The notes: generated from the sequence alone by a model not told the origin. DNA of 64,000 nt from Leptolyngbya sp. FACHB-8 (GCF_014695575.1 NZ_JACJOO010000050.1:1-64000); one strand, 5' to 3'; shown: positions 49,638 to 58,297, counted from the stretch's first letter. Program-made: numbers and translations.

Positions 49638-50921
49638 TCAGCCTTGACGGAGGGCTGCAATTTGCTGCCGTAGAGCATCCGCCTCTTGAGCCAAGCTACT
49701 TTGGGCGATCGCCTGCTGCTCTCCACTCCCCAGCCACTTCAACTGAGCAGTACCCGCTGCTGCTTCTTCGTCACCTACGATAAAGCAGGCGAGGGCACCA
49801 CTGCGAGCGGCTCGTTTGAACTGTTTACCAAAAGCACTGCCGCTCAGGTCTAGCTCCGTGGCAAAACCCAAGCGTCGGAGGGTTTGGGCCAGTTTAAGGG
49901 CATTCGCTTCAGCGCGATCGCCCCGAGATACGACATAAAAATCTAACGCTGCAGCAGGTAGTGGCTGAATTTGTTGCAACAGAATAATTAATCGCTCCAA
50001 ACCACTGGCCCAACCCACAGCAGGAGTTGCAGGGCCACCCAATTCAGTGACCAGACCGTCGTACCGCCCACCACCACAAACCGTTGCCTGAGCCCCCAAG
50101 TCATCAGACTGGATCTCGAAGACGGTATGTGTGTAGTAATCCAGCCCTCGCACTAGACGAGTGTTGATGTTAAAAGAAATGCCTAGATCCGTCAGGAGTT
50201 GCTGCACCTGCTCAAAGCGTGCCTGGGATTCAGGGCTGAGACAATCCAAAATGCTGGGAGCCCCTTCCAAAATTTTCTGGGTCTTCGCATCTTTGCTATC
50301 GAGAATGCGGAGAGGGTTACGGGTCAGCCGATGCTGTGAATCTTCGTCGAGTTCTTCCTTGTATGGAGTGAGGTAAGCTACGAGAGATTCCCGGTAATGT
50401 TGGCGATCGCTGGCATCTCCAATTGAATTAAATTCCAGCTTCAGATTTTGTAAGCCAATAGCCCGTAGAAAATCAGTAGCAATGGCAATCACTTCCGCAT
50501 CAGCACGGGGATCGCTGCTACCCAACACCTCTACCCCCAGTTGGTGAAATTGCCGCTGCCGCCCGGCCTGGGGGCGCTCATAACGAAACATAGGACCGAG
50601 GTACCAGAGCCGCTGCACCCCTCCCTGAGCATAAAGGTTGTGTTCGATGAAGGCGCGTACGGCCCCAGCGGTGTTTTCAGGCCGCAGGGTGAGGGAGCGA
50701 TCGCCCCGATCTGAAAAGGTATACATCTCCTTGCCGACCACATCGGTCGCTTCGCCAATGCCCCGTTCAAATAGGTCTGTTTGCTCAAAAATAGGGGTGC
50801 GAATTTCCTGGTAGGCAGCTCGATGGAGGATTTCGCGGGCGATCGCCTCGACCCGCTGCCAGTAACCCACCTCACCCGGCAGAATGTCTCGTGTACCTCG
50901 AATTGCTTGAATTGCGCCCAT
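49638..50921 (-). CDS. hisS: histidyl-tRNA synthetase
   Basis: 427 residues, class II synthetase. Starts [20 protein letters not shown]; motif 2 [21 protein letters not shown], His-specific loop [16 protein letters not shown] (about 258-272) and motif 3 [17 protein letters not shown] are intact; C-terminal anticodon domain from about 330. Usual length. Confidence 0.96.
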   Translation of the reverse strand: MGAIQAIRGTRDILPGEVGYWQRVEAIAREILHRAAYQEIRTPIFEQTDLFERGIGEATDVVGKEMYTFSDRGDRSLTLRPENTAGAVRAFIEHNLYAQGGVQRLWYLGPMFRYERPQAGRQRQFHQLGVEVLGSSDPRADAEVIAIATDFLRAIGLQNLKLEFNSIGDASDRQHYRESLVAYLTPYKEELDEDSQHRLTRNPLRILDSKDAKTQKILEGAPSILDCLSPESQARFEQVQQLLTDLGISFNINTRLVRGLDYYTHTVFEIQSDDLGAQATVCGGGRYDGLVTELGGPATPAVGWASGLERLIILLQQIQPLPAAALDFYVVSRGDRAEANALKLAQTLRRLGFATELDLSGSAFGKQFKRAARSGALACFIVGDEEAAAGTAQLKWLGSGEQQAIAQSSLAQEADALRQQIAALRQG

Positions 50922-51312
50922 AGTTTTTTGTGTCGTAACCTGCCAACCAGAGTTCCAAACTAACGAATATACACCCCAAGATGCCCTTCGATCTAACCAT
51001 TGGCAGGCTAAAAATCAGGGCTTTTCATCTGACAATAGCGTGGAACAGCATTGGACAAGACAAATGAGCACAAGGCTTAATTAAGCCCAAATGCTTAAAC
51101 AAACTGCATATTACCGAAGGGTCTGGAGGCATACAGGTTGGCTTCTTGCCCCGGTTCTGCTGCCTAAATTACTCAGAGTCTGATCTTAGTCTCTTGATTA
51201 TTCTGGCACCTTTACTAACCAGCGGTTAGTGAAATTGCAGATTTGTTCTCTACGTCCGTTTGTAGCAGTAACTTACCTGCTTAGTCCTTTTTAGCAAGTG
51301 GAAACAACGGTC
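50922..51312. other. divergent intergenic region hisS / repeat protein
   Basis: About 390 bases; a 30-codon frame at 51091-51183 (hydrophobic, basic) is probably chance. Promoters for both neighbours expected. Confidence 0.4.
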
Positions 51313-52083
51313 ATGAAATCTATTTTTACTACTGCGGGCATTTCTCTACTAGCTTGGTTGGCATTTGCGCCTTTTCAGGCAGCTCAAGCTCACGAGCACA
51401 CCTCCAACAGTGGGGAAACCACCGTCGCTCAGATCATCGAGAACGGCTCTCCTCTGCAAGACGGCTCCTCGCTAGATCAATCTCCTAACCGCGTGATCAC
51501 CGACAACGAAGGTGATGACCCCGGTGTCGACAACTTTGAAACGGAAGGCACTGGTGAGCCCGTAGGTCGCCCCAATGTTCGCCAGCCTCAGATTGATGCT
51601 CAGCGCGAAATTGATGATGAAGGGCAGTCCTCTCTGGATCAGTCCCCCAACCGTGTGATTAACGATAACGAGGGTGACGACCCCGGCGTAGATAGCTTCG
51701 AAGTAGAGGGTACCGGTGAAGGCCGGGGTCCTGTCCGCCAGTCTGAAAATAACCCCATTCGGGAAGCTGATCGTGAAGGTCAATCTTCCATCGATAATTC
51801 TCCCAACCGCGTGATCAATGACAACGAAGGTGACGATCCTGGTGTAGACGACTATGAAGTGGAGGGGACTGGTGAAGCTGATCGTGGAGTTCAGCGCGAT
51901 ACCTACACCCGTGAAACTTACATCAACCAGCCTCAGGTTGACAGCCGTCCTCGGTACAACCGCCCTGTAACAGGCCAGACCACCCAGCAGCAGCCCACAG
52001 TGGACTACAACCGTCCTGCCACTCAAGCTCCCAGCAACACCCAGCAGAACTACTCGAACGAGCCTGTTCGGGGCCTCTGGTAA
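51313..52083 (+). CDS. secreted acidic-repeat protein
   Basis: 256 residues from ATG 51313 (the frame also opens on GTG at 51298). Signal peptide MKSIFTTAGISLLAWLAFAP...QAAQA, cleavage near residue 26. Three repeats of about 52 residues, each with SPNRVI-N/T-DNEGDDPGVD and EVEGTGE, then a Thr/Gln/Asn/Pro-rich tail. The acidic DNEGDDPGVD could bind calcium (inference). Envelope or extracellular; no known family recognised. Confidence 0.8.
   Translation: MKSIFTTAGISLLAWLAFAPFQAAQAHEHTSNSGETTVAQIIENGSPLQDGSSLDQSPNRVITDNEGDDPGVDNFETEGTGEPVGRPNVRQPQIDAQREIDDEGQSSLDQSPNRVINDNEGDDPGVDSFEVEGTGEGRGPVRQSENNPIREADREGQSSIDNSPNRVINDNEGDDPGVDDYEVEGTGEADRGVQRDTYTRETYINQPQVDSRPRYNRPVTGQTTQQQPTVDYNRPATQAPSNTQQNYSNEPVRGLW
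51469..51900 (+). repeat. three in-frame repeats of about 156 bp
   Basis: DNA of the three 52-residue units of the acidic protein. The units differ at many silent positions, so the duplication is not recent, but the DNEGDDPGVD core is invariant. Confidence 0.7.
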
Positions 52084-52127
52084 ATTTCTGCCGGTATGGC
52101 ACGGGATCGGTACCTGTAGATTAATGT

Positions 52128-52271
52128 CTAGCAGGAATCCGTTCTAACTCCACAAGCACCTGCCTCTTTGAGGTAGGTGCTTATTCGTTCTCGGTCTAAA
52201 ACCCCTTCAAAAATTGCCACTTTTCTGGCTTCCTGGAGCACAAAACCAACTTCAAACAGCTCTTTAAACAT
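52128..52271 (-). CDS. possible small protein
   Basis: 47-residue frame starting at an ATG (52271; longer reading from TTG 52322). MFKELFEVGFVLQEARKVAI looks protein-like but no family is recognised, there is no clear ribosome site and the sequence overlaps a hairpin that may end the previous gene. May be a remnant. Confidence 0.25.
   Translation of the reverse strand: MFKELFEVGFVLQEARKVAIFEGVLDRERISTYLKEAGACGVRTDSC
52154..52182 (+). terminator. hairpin after the acidic-repeat gene
   Basis: 13-bp stem AAGCACCTGCCTC/GAGGTAGGTGCTT, one mismatch, 71 nt after the stop. Confidence 0.6.
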
Positions 52272-52320
52272 TAAATAGTTTGGCGATCGCCCCTCACCAA
52301 ATTGCCCAATATAAACAGCC

Positions 52321-52483
52321 AATACCCCCTACTTAACCTCAGTTCGGGTTAAGGGCTTTTTCGAGTGCCGCGCTTCGCGCGGCACTCGAAAAAGCCCATT
52401 ATTGCGTACGCGACGCGCACGCAATAATGGGCGGTTGGGCTTATCCCGAACTGACGTTACTTACAGGACAAGTAGGGGGTATT
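52321..52483. repeat. older hairpin split by element B2
   Basis: Arms AATACCCCCTACTT (52321-52334) and AAGTAGGGGGTATT (52470-52483) are perfect inverted repeats. Removing element B2 and one ACTT copy leaves a simple 14-bp hairpin with a 7-nt loop, which the element seems to have entered. Confidence 0.75.
52335..52458. repeat. double-hairpin element family B, copy B2
   Basis: 124 bp. Ends AACCTCAGTTCGGGTTAAG and CTTATCCCGAACTGACGTT; hairpin 1 with perfect 21-bp arms (GGGCTTTTTCGAGTGCCGCGC) and hairpin 2 with a CCATTATTGCGT stem that differs from that of B1 and B3. ACTT directly repeated at 52331-52334 and 52459-52462. Confidence 0.85.
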
Positions 52484-52505
52484 TTGCTTTCATAAGGATG
52501 ACCGA

Positions 52506-52550
52506 AAGAACGAGGGCGTGAGGTAGCAATTATCTCGCGCCCTCGTTCTT
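52506..52550 (-). terminator. terminator of the 89-residue gene
   Basis: 13-bp stem AAGAACGAGGGCG/CGCCCTCGTTCTT, 15 nt beyond the stop codon on the minus strand. Confidence 0.65.
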
Positions 52551-52564
52551 AATCGGATTGAAGG

Positions 52565-52834
52565 TTAGCTTGGTTGGGGAAGGGGTTGCCAGGGACCAAA
52601 GCGATCGCCATAGTACTGCAAAATCTGTGAGACTCGTTGGCGGGCATTGTCATCGGCTGCACTCAGAGAATAGCGCAAGCCTCCGGCCTGGCTTTGTAAG
52701 TAGTCAAATTGAGAAGAGGTTTGCGGCAAAACCTCCGCCTCTACTCCAGGCACTTGCCGCAGGTGGGTGGCAACTTCACGGTAAATAGCCAGCGGCAAGG
52801 TTGTGCAGGTAATCCAATGGTGTTCTTCGGTCAT
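52565..52834 (-). CDS. small conserved protein, unknown
   Basis: 89 residues, soluble, with WITCTTLPLAIYREVATHLRQVPGVEAEVL and a C-terminal ILQYYGDRFGPWQPL. Predicted alpha/beta. Looks like a conserved cyanobacterial hypothetical; no function assigned. Downstream of the LuxR-type regulator on the same strand. Confidence 0.7.
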   Translation of the reverse strand: MTEEHHWITCTTLPLAIYREVATHLRQVPGVEAEVLPQTSSQFDYLQSQAGGLRYSLSAADDNARQRVSQILQYYGDRFGPWQPLPQPS

Positions 52835-52926
52835 CGTTCAATCTGCTACATCCAATCGTCATGGAGAAGAAGCTAACCTGAGGCAGGGAACTTTGTAGGT
52901 ATAGAAGTCAGGCTAGTTTATTCGAG

Positions 52927-53250
52927 CTATGAGACTACTTGTTCTGTATCCTCCGCGGGCTCGGCCACAATATCGGGAGTTGGCGCACCTCCAGGAGGTG
53001 GGGGTAGCGTGCAGCAGTTGACCTCATCGATACAGATTTTGCCCCATTGCAAGGCCCAACGGACGAGGGCAACTCGGTTTCCCGTTTCTGTCTTGGTCAG
53101 GATATTGCTGATGTGGTTGTCTACGGTACGCTTGCTAATTTCAAGCTTTTCCGCAATGTCTTGGTTCGTAAGCCCCGCCGCAACGAGTTCTACAATTTGC
53201 AGTTCTCGATCCGAAAGGGAATGGGAGATCTGAACGTCATCACTTGCCAT
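52927..53250 (-). CDS. pedR: small LuxR-type regulator, PedR-like
   Basis: 107 residues: LuxR/NarL-type helix-turn-helix (about 11-70, SDRELQIVELVAAGLTNQDIAEKLEISKRTVDNHI) without a receiver domain, then CIDEVNCCTLPPPP and a short acidic tail. The N-CC-x-LP motif after the HTH matches Synechocystis PedR, a redox- and light-responsive regulator of photosynthesis genes, also related to plastid Ycf29-like proteins. The paired cysteines may be the thioredoxin-sensitive site (inference). Confidence 0.8.
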   Translation of the reverse strand: MASDDVQISHSLSDRELQIVELVAAGLTNQDIAEKLEISKRTVDNHISNILTKTETGNRVALVRWALQWGKICIDEVNCCTLPPPPGGAPTPDIVAEPAEDTEQVVS

Positions 53251-53401
53251 ACCCTAACACCGTGTATATGTACCTATTGTTTCTCCATTCTAAAGGGGGC
53301 AGGCTGGATCGAAGGATAAAAACGCAAATTTTCGACGAAGTTCAGCTTTTTCTACAGACTCACCGCAGAGCGGCGACAGAATCAGGCTCTCCTGCTTTCA
53401 A

Positions 53402-53438
53402 ACATTCTTGTAGTGGGCTTCGCACACTACAAGAATGT
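53402..53438 (-). terminator. hairpin after the creatininase-like gene
   Basis: 14-bp stem ACATTCTTGTAGTG/CACTACAAGAATGT, GGCTTCGCA loop, 17 nt beyond the stop. Confidence 0.65.
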
Positions 53439-53454
53439 ATAAGCCTTGAACGTC

Positions 53455-54258
53455 TCAAACCTGGGGCTGTCGGAACCGATGAAGATCCTTAAGAACACAG
53501 ACCCAGCTCTCGACGGCAGCATTGAGGATGCGATCGCCCTTCTCCACAGTTGCAGGCAAGGGGTCACCCAAGACTCCACTCCGGCTCAAATCTCGTGTTG
53601 TCCAAGCAAACGGTAAGGCTCCCTCCATGCTCAGTACGCTCTCCTCAGGCAATTCAGGAGGGTATTCGGCTACCGCTTGATCCATCCGCACCTGTTCGGG
53701 CAGAAGCGACAGTAGCACGCTGGTTTCGATTTCCCCGGCGTGGATACCGTACTCCAACTCCTTGGGTGGCAGGTCTTGGAACGGTAGGTTGGGGACTCGC
53801 CAGACAAACAGGGGAAAAACCAGGAAATCGTCGTATTTCTGATGTAGGTCCCGCGCCACAATTTCCATAATTTGGGGCTGACCACCATGGCCATTGATCA
53901 GGGCAAACTTCCGGAAGCCTGCACGATAAAGGCTTTCCCCTACTTCCATAAGCATTTGAATGAGAGTTTGGGCGCTAAGGGTGATGGTGCCCGGAAAATG
54001 CCAATGTTCGTTGGATTTGCCGTAGTAAAGCGGGGGCAAACTGTAAGCAGGGATATTGGGATCTAGCTGGGACAGGGCTTTACCAACCACTGCGGTGGCG
54101 ATCGCCGCATCCACAATCAACGGTAGATGTGGCCCATGTTGTTCGATCGCCCCAATGGGTTGCACAATCACGACATTAGCCCGGTTAGGCATGGTGTCAA
54201 TATCGGTCCAGGTCAGATATGGGAAAAAACGGTGGGGAGGGATGTAACCGTGCATCAT
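53455..54258 (-). CDS. creatininase-family amidohydrolase
   Basis: 267 residues from the ATG at 54258 (a second lies at 54255); the frame extends 50 codons upstream without conserved residues. The family includes creatininase and the mycofactocin-system peptidase MftE. Metal site motifs are GAIEQHGPHLPL (Glu/His), the Asp in VDAAIA, and NGHGGQ; the acidic EYGIHAGEIETS stretch completes it. The substrate is unknown. Confidence 0.85.
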   Translation of the reverse strand: MMHGYIPPHRFFPYLTWTDIDTMPNRANVVIVQPIGAIEQHGPHLPLIVDAAIATAVVGKALSQLDPNIPAYSLPPLYYGKSNEHWHFPGTITLSAQTLIQMLMEVGESLYRAGFRKFALINGHGGQPQIMEIVARDLHQKYDDFLVFPLFVWRVPNLPFQDLPPKELEYGIHAGEIETSVLLSLLPEQVRMDQAVAEYPPELPEESVLSMEGALPFAWTTRDLSRSGVLGDPLPATVEKGDRILNAAVESWVCVLKDLHRFRQPQV

Positions 54259-54409
54259 GGCAGATTCGAAGTTGTTTTTACCGGTTGACTCACAGGCATT
54301 CAGCCAGAAGGAAAGGTTGGAGCTTAACCTCAATCCATCCCTTCTGGCCTCATGAACATGCTTGAGATTGGTATGTATCGCGTATCTCACCCTAAAAGTT
54401 GACAAAACA

Positions 54410-55393
54410 CTAAATTCGGTTTTCCTGCGGTAGCATTTGCATCAATGCCACCTCCCAAACCAGACGGGGTTGAGCAAATCGCAGGAGTTGTTTGCGTACA
54501 GTCTCCAGATGGTGCAGGTACTGGCTCTGGTGAAACTGATGCCAGTAGCGATGTTGCAGGTATTGCACCAGCCACAGTTGAGCTTCTGTATCAAGGCTCT
54601 GGTGGATTTGAGTCGCTCGTTCTAAGGCTTGCCGCAGCGTCGTTGGAGGTTGAGTGAGCTGCTCTAGCAATTCTGGGGGAATGGTTTGAAGCTGTTGCCA
54701 GTGGGCGATCGCCTCCCCTGGGCTCCCCTGAGCCAGAGCCAGGATCTCGGGGTGCTGCAAAACCTCATCCTGCTCCACCCGGCGCAACACGGTGGCCATA
54801 TCCGGATCACTTAACCGCCGAAAGGGAATTTTTTGGCACCGAGAAATCAAGGTGGGCAGTAAGGATTCTACGTCGGGGGCCATCAGAATTAGCGTCGCCT
54901 GTCCCGGTTCTTCCAGGGTTTTGAGCAAACCGTTAGCCGCCCCTTCGGCCATCGTTTCAGCGGCTTCCAACACGACGACAGAACGGGGAGCTTCCAGAGC
55001 CGGACGGCTCAAAAACTGACTCAGTTCTCGGATTTGCTCCAGACGAATCTGTGGGGGAGCTTTACGTTTTACCCCAGCTTCGGCGGCTTCTGCTGGAGTT
55101 AAGCGCTTTCCCTGATGCAGATAGGTGGGTTCGACCCACAGCAGGTCAGGATGATTGCGCTGTTCCACTCTTTGGCGTAGCACAGGTGAGTGGAGCATCT
55201 CCGGGCTCCCGGCAAGCATACAGCGAATGAAGCACTCTGCTACCCGCCGTCGGCCAGTGCCGGCTGGTCCGACAAAGAGATAGGCAGGGGCAAGGCGATC
55301 GCGCTCCATTGCACAGACCAGCAACTCAATAGCCTGAGGCTGCCCTACGACTGACTCATAAATCGAATGTAGGGAAGGATTTGCGATCGCCAT
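54410..55393 (-). CDS. holB: DNA polymerase III delta-prime subunit
   Basis: 327 residues; clamp-loader subunit that helps put the beta clamp on DNA. AAA fold with P-loop-like GPAGTGRRR, in which Lys of Walker A is replaced by Arg, so ATP binding is unlikely, as in other delta-prime proteins. SRC motif in TLISRCQKI present. Follows tmk by 5 nt on the same strand, the common tmk-holB arrangement. Confidence 0.88.
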   Translation of the reverse strand: MAIANPSLHSIYESVVGQPQAIELLVCAMERDRLAPAYLFVGPAGTGRRRVAECFIRCMLAGSPEMLHSPVLRQRVEQRNHPDLLWVEPTYLHQGKRLTPAEAAEAGVKRKAPPQIRLEQIRELSQFLSRPALEAPRSVVVLEAAETMAEGAANGLLKTLEEPGQATLILMAPDVESLLPTLISRCQKIPFRRLSDPDMATVLRRVEQDEVLQHPEILALAQGSPGEAIAHWQQLQTIPPELLEQLTQPPTTLRQALERATQIHQSLDTEAQLWLVQYLQHRYWHQFHQSQYLHHLETVRKQLLRFAQPRLVWEVALMQMLPQENRI

Positions 55394-55398
55394 AAAAC

Positions 55399-56142
55399 CT
55401 ATTCGGGAGGCACCGTTAGACTCAGATCAGAGGGTACAGCTACAGCAGCCGGTTCGACCCCATAGACCTGTTTCAAATAGTGACACAGTTCAGCCTGAAC
55501 CCGCTCAAAGACAACATCTTCAGTCGCACTGGCATCAATCTGCACCGTCCGCGATTCCTTTTCGTGGAATAGTGATTGAAAGCCTTGCCGCACTCGTTGA
55601 TGAAAATCAAGCTTGTTTTGCTCCATGCGATCAGCCGCACCTCGTCGTTGGGTGCGGGCTAAACCTACAACTGGATCAATGTCTAACCATAAGGTCAGAT
55701 CACTGCGGAGACCCCCTGTAGCAATTTGGTTGAGTTGGTGAATGAGGCTCAGATCGAGACCTCGACCGTATCCCTGGTAAGCGACTGTGGAATCGGTGTA
55801 GCGATCGCAAAACACCAGAGCCCCCTGAGCTAGCGCTGGCTTAAGCATGGCTTCAACATGTTGGGCGCGGTCAGCAGCATAGAGGAGGAGCTCGGTGCGA
55901 TCGCCCATTACCTCTACCTCATCTCCCTGCACGGGAGAGTGCAGCAGTAACTGCCGAATGGAAGAACCCAGAGGTGTACCGCCAGGTTCTCGGGTAATCA
56001 CCATCTCTGAGGCAATTCCGATAGCTTTCAGCTGTTGCCAGAGATCACTTTGCTGTAACCACTGGCAGACTCGCTGCAGCTGGGTCGACTTTCCAGCCCC
56101 CTCGCCCCCCTCAAAAACGATCAACGAGCCTCGAATTCCCAC
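55399..56142 (-). CDS. tmk: thymidylate kinase
   Basis: 247 residues starting at GTG 56142 (VGIRGSLIVFEGGEGAGKST), with AAGGGA 8 nt upstream; the longer frame to 56340 adds 66 residues of no family resemblance. P-loop GGEGAGKST, DRY motif FCDRYTDSTVAYQGYGRG; the C-terminal 30 residues are extra. Makes dTDP. Confidence 0.9.
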   Translation of the reverse strand: MGIRGSLIVFEGGEGAGKSTQLQRVCQWLQQSDLWQQLKAIGIASEMVITREPGGTPLGSSIRQLLLHSPVQGDEVEVMGDRTELLLYAADRAQHVEAMLKPALAQGALVFCDRYTDSTVAYQGYGRGLDLSLIHQLNQIATGGLRSDLTLWLDIDPVVGLARTQRRGAADRMEQNKLDFHQRVRQGFQSLFHEKESRTVQIDASATEDVVFERVQAELCHYLKQVYGVEPAAVAVPSDLSLTVPPE

Positions 56143-56576
56143 CAATAATGTCCCTTGTATATGGCACTGTCGGTTTCTGTACTTATAAGATCTGACAAAA
56201 TTGGTAGTTTTTGCCTGAGGATTGGAAAAAAGTATGAAAATACTATAGGCTGGTTTCTCAATCTTCTTTCTAAGAAAATTCTTCAAAGCCTTGTGTATCC
56301 AGGTCTTTGGAATGAAGCCGCAAGCCAACGACGACGTCAAACAGAGTAAGCTCGTCGTGAAAAATGTTCAGGGTGAGTGAAAATTGTTACGTAGTATGCA
56401 TAATATTGGGAAATAGCAACGTAAAGTTCGGTTAACTGGACTAATTTTACGGAGTCAGCTATTTCAGAAATCGCTTGAGACTGCCCTTCTCAGGTTTCGT
56501 GTCTTTTTGAAGTCAACGAGGAACCTTTGAAACCTCAGTTAGTCTCTGAGCTAAATGCCTATTCGGGAGTTGAGCG
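56143..56576. other. gap between tmk and the 116-residue gene
   Basis: About 430 bases, no gene credible; tmk-holB promoter expected on the minus strand, and an AAGGGA site at 56151-56156. Confidence 0.4.
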
Positions 56577-56927
56577 ATGGCTCGTTATTCCAGCCTCTTT
56601 AAAGTGGCGACACCGCTGGAGTCTTTCCGACAAAGATTGGGCGATGTGTTGCGCTCTTGCGACTGTGACGTTATTTACGATGAGGACGATTATATGGTGG
56701 CCCGCGAAGTACCGGGCCGCGTAACTTACTCGCGCCTGGTGACTATCGAAGTTCTCATTGACAGAGCATTTGAAACCGATGAAGGTGTTCAAATGAACGT
56801 GGTCGTCAAGAATGAGGAATTACCCCTCAGCCAAGACAACCATTGCCGCCGAATGTTCAACCAACTCTACGATGCGTTTACCACAACAAATCGCTGGGAT
56901 TTGATTGAAAGCATTCCGGCTGTCTAG
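56577..56927 (+). CDS. conserved protein, unknown
   Basis: 116 residues, start MARYSSLFKVATPLESFRQR, soluble, with DVIYDEDDYMVAREVPG and VVVKNEELPLSQDNHCRRMFNQL. Conserved-looking small cyanobacterial protein of unknown function, ending at a strong hairpin. Confidence 0.75.
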   Translation: MARYSSLFKVATPLESFRQRLGDVLRSCDCDVIYDEDDYMVAREVPGRVTYSRLVTIEVLIDRAFETDEGVQMNVVVKNEELPLSQDNHCRRMFNQLYDAFTTTNRWDLIESIPAV

Positions 56928-56945
56928 AACCAACCTAGGATCATG

Positions 56946-56993
56946 ACTTTGAGCAATGGGGCTGAACCCTAATTCAGCCTCATTGCTCAAAGT
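56946..56993 (+). terminator. terminator of the 116-residue gene
   Basis: 20-bp arms ACTTTGAGCAATGGGGCTGA and its complement with one mismatch, 19 nt after the stop. Confidence 0.75.
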
Positions 56994-57206
56994 ATCTCAA
57001 ACCTATTGCCTATCACCCATAGCATTGAAGTGTTTGATGATAGGTCACTGGATGAGCTATCCCATAAGGCTTCCTCAGGGATGCCGTAAGAATTTTCTGT
57101 ATTAGAAGTTATTTGCAAAGTTATGAGGCCTCCTGCACGGAACGGTCTTTGAGGGCGTGAATTAACGCGGCTTCACTGTCTAGCAATTTGTGCAGAAAGT
57201 CTATTA

Positions 57207-57252
57207 AGAAGGTTGCTCTTCTACCCTTTGGGGGGAAGAAGGGCAGCCTTCT
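57207..57252. repeat. AGAAGG hairpin beside C4
   Basis: AGAAGGTTGCTCTT ... AAGGGCAGCCTTCT, followed by CTCAAAC and then element C4. Same arrangement as 31773-31817 next to C1. Confidence 0.6.
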
Positions 57253-57270
57253 CAAACGGGTTCTTAGGAT

Positions 57271-57377
57271 TTAGGAGATTTCCAGATAAGAACTTCCCCA
57301 TTATTTGGAAAAAAGGCGCGGCTTCGCCGCGCCTTTTTTCCAAATAATGGGGATATTGTTTCTCAGAAATCTCCTTA
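57271..57377 (-). repeat. palindromic element family C, copy C4 (other core)
   Basis: 107 bp with the family C ends TTAGGAGATTTC and GAAATCTCCTTA and an ATAAGAA inner block, but a different perfect core: CCCCATTATTTGG then A-run, GGCGCGGC, loop TTC, and the complement. Both arms changed together. Confidence 0.8.
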
Positions 57378-57468
57378 CACATATTTGTTGGTGCCCAGAG
57401 AGCCCATTACACCAATAAAAATGCTTGAAATATGGCGGACTTGCGTAAGTCCTGTGTATAACAGCAGC

Positions 57469-58161
57469 ATGAACATGAAGTATCGCTTGCACGTTATGGG
57501 CCTAGCAGGTGCTGGCCTCTGGCTCGCTCTCACCCTACCCCTCCAGGCCAACGAATCTCATCCCAATCCTGTGGATATCCCCCCTGAGGTGTTAGAGGAG
57601 AGCCCTCTTCTTCAGCGTTGGGTAGAAGAAGTCCCTGATGTTGATGCAGAAATTCACCATGATCCGGCCTTTCGAACTCGGCTGCGAGTGGGTGGCGTGG
57701 AGCTTCCCTCTACAGATGAAGGAACTGGTTTTGGGGTTGGCGTAGAAGACTTGTTTCTGGGCGATACTCCCCTTACGGTCAGTGGTGAATTTCAGCAAAA
57801 CTGGGAGGGCGATCGCAGCCAATTTGGAGCTGACCTCCGCTACTACGTACTCCCCTTGGGTAGCTACATCAATATTGCCCCTGTTCTGGGCTACCGCAGC
57901 CTGGAAACCGATGCCTATGACACGGATGGCATCCATTTAGGTTTGAGGGTAGTTGCTGTTCCGTCCCGTACGAGCGCGGCCGATCTTTCCCTCACCCAAA
58001 GTTGGGTTGATCCCGGCAGTGACGACGAGGTAGGTCTCACTGCCTTGTCTGCTGGCTATGCTTTTACACCGGACCTGCGCCTTTCCGCTGATTTTCGTTG
58101 GCAAAATTCTCCTGAAGATAAGGACACGCAGTGGGGGCTGTTTTTGGAGTGGATGCCTTAA
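57469..58161 (+). CDS. exported beta-rich protein
   Basis: 230 residues from ATG 57469 (a second ATG at 57475). Signal peptide MKYRLHVMGLAGAGLWLALT, cleavage near ALTLPLQA. The mature part repeats alternating hydrophobic strands (LRVGGVELPST, DLRYYVLPLG, LSADFRWQNS) ending in FLEWMP, so it may be a small outer-membrane beta-barrel. Conserved cyanobacterial type, function unknown. Its stop is 30 nt before element C3. Confidence 0.75.
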   Translation: MNMKYRLHVMGLAGAGLWLALTLPLQANESHPNPVDIPPEVLEESPLLQRWVEEVPDVDAEIHHDPAFRTRLRVGGVELPSTDEGTGFGVGVEDLFLGDTPLTVSGEFQQNWEGDRSQFGADLRYYVLPLGSYINIAPVLGYRSLETDAYDTDGIHLGLRVVAVPSRTSAADLSLTQSWVDPGSDDEVGLTALSAGYAFTPDLRLSADFRWQNSPEDKDTQWGLFLEWMP

Positions 58162-58190
58162 GACTGTAAATAAAGCAACCTGTACTTCTC

Positions 58191-58297
58191 TAAGGAGATT
58201 TCCAGTAATGAAATTACCCCCAGAATGTTGGTGCTTTGCCCGCGAAGCGGGCAAAGCACCAACATTCTGGGTAAATTCTTATGCAGAAACCTCCTAA
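58191..58297 (+). repeat. palindromic element family C, copy C3
   Basis: 107 bp, ends TAAGGAGATTTCC and GAAACCTCCTAA, stem GAATGTTGGTGCTTTGCCCGC, loop GAA. Flanks CCTGTACTTCTC (58179-58190) and CCTGTACTTCTT (58298-58309) are 11 of 12 identical, a target-site duplication. Confidence 0.85.

Noticed and set aside
51091-51183. 30-codon hydrophobic basic frame
   Set aside because: Too short, no conserved signature; mentioned only because its composition is membrane-like.
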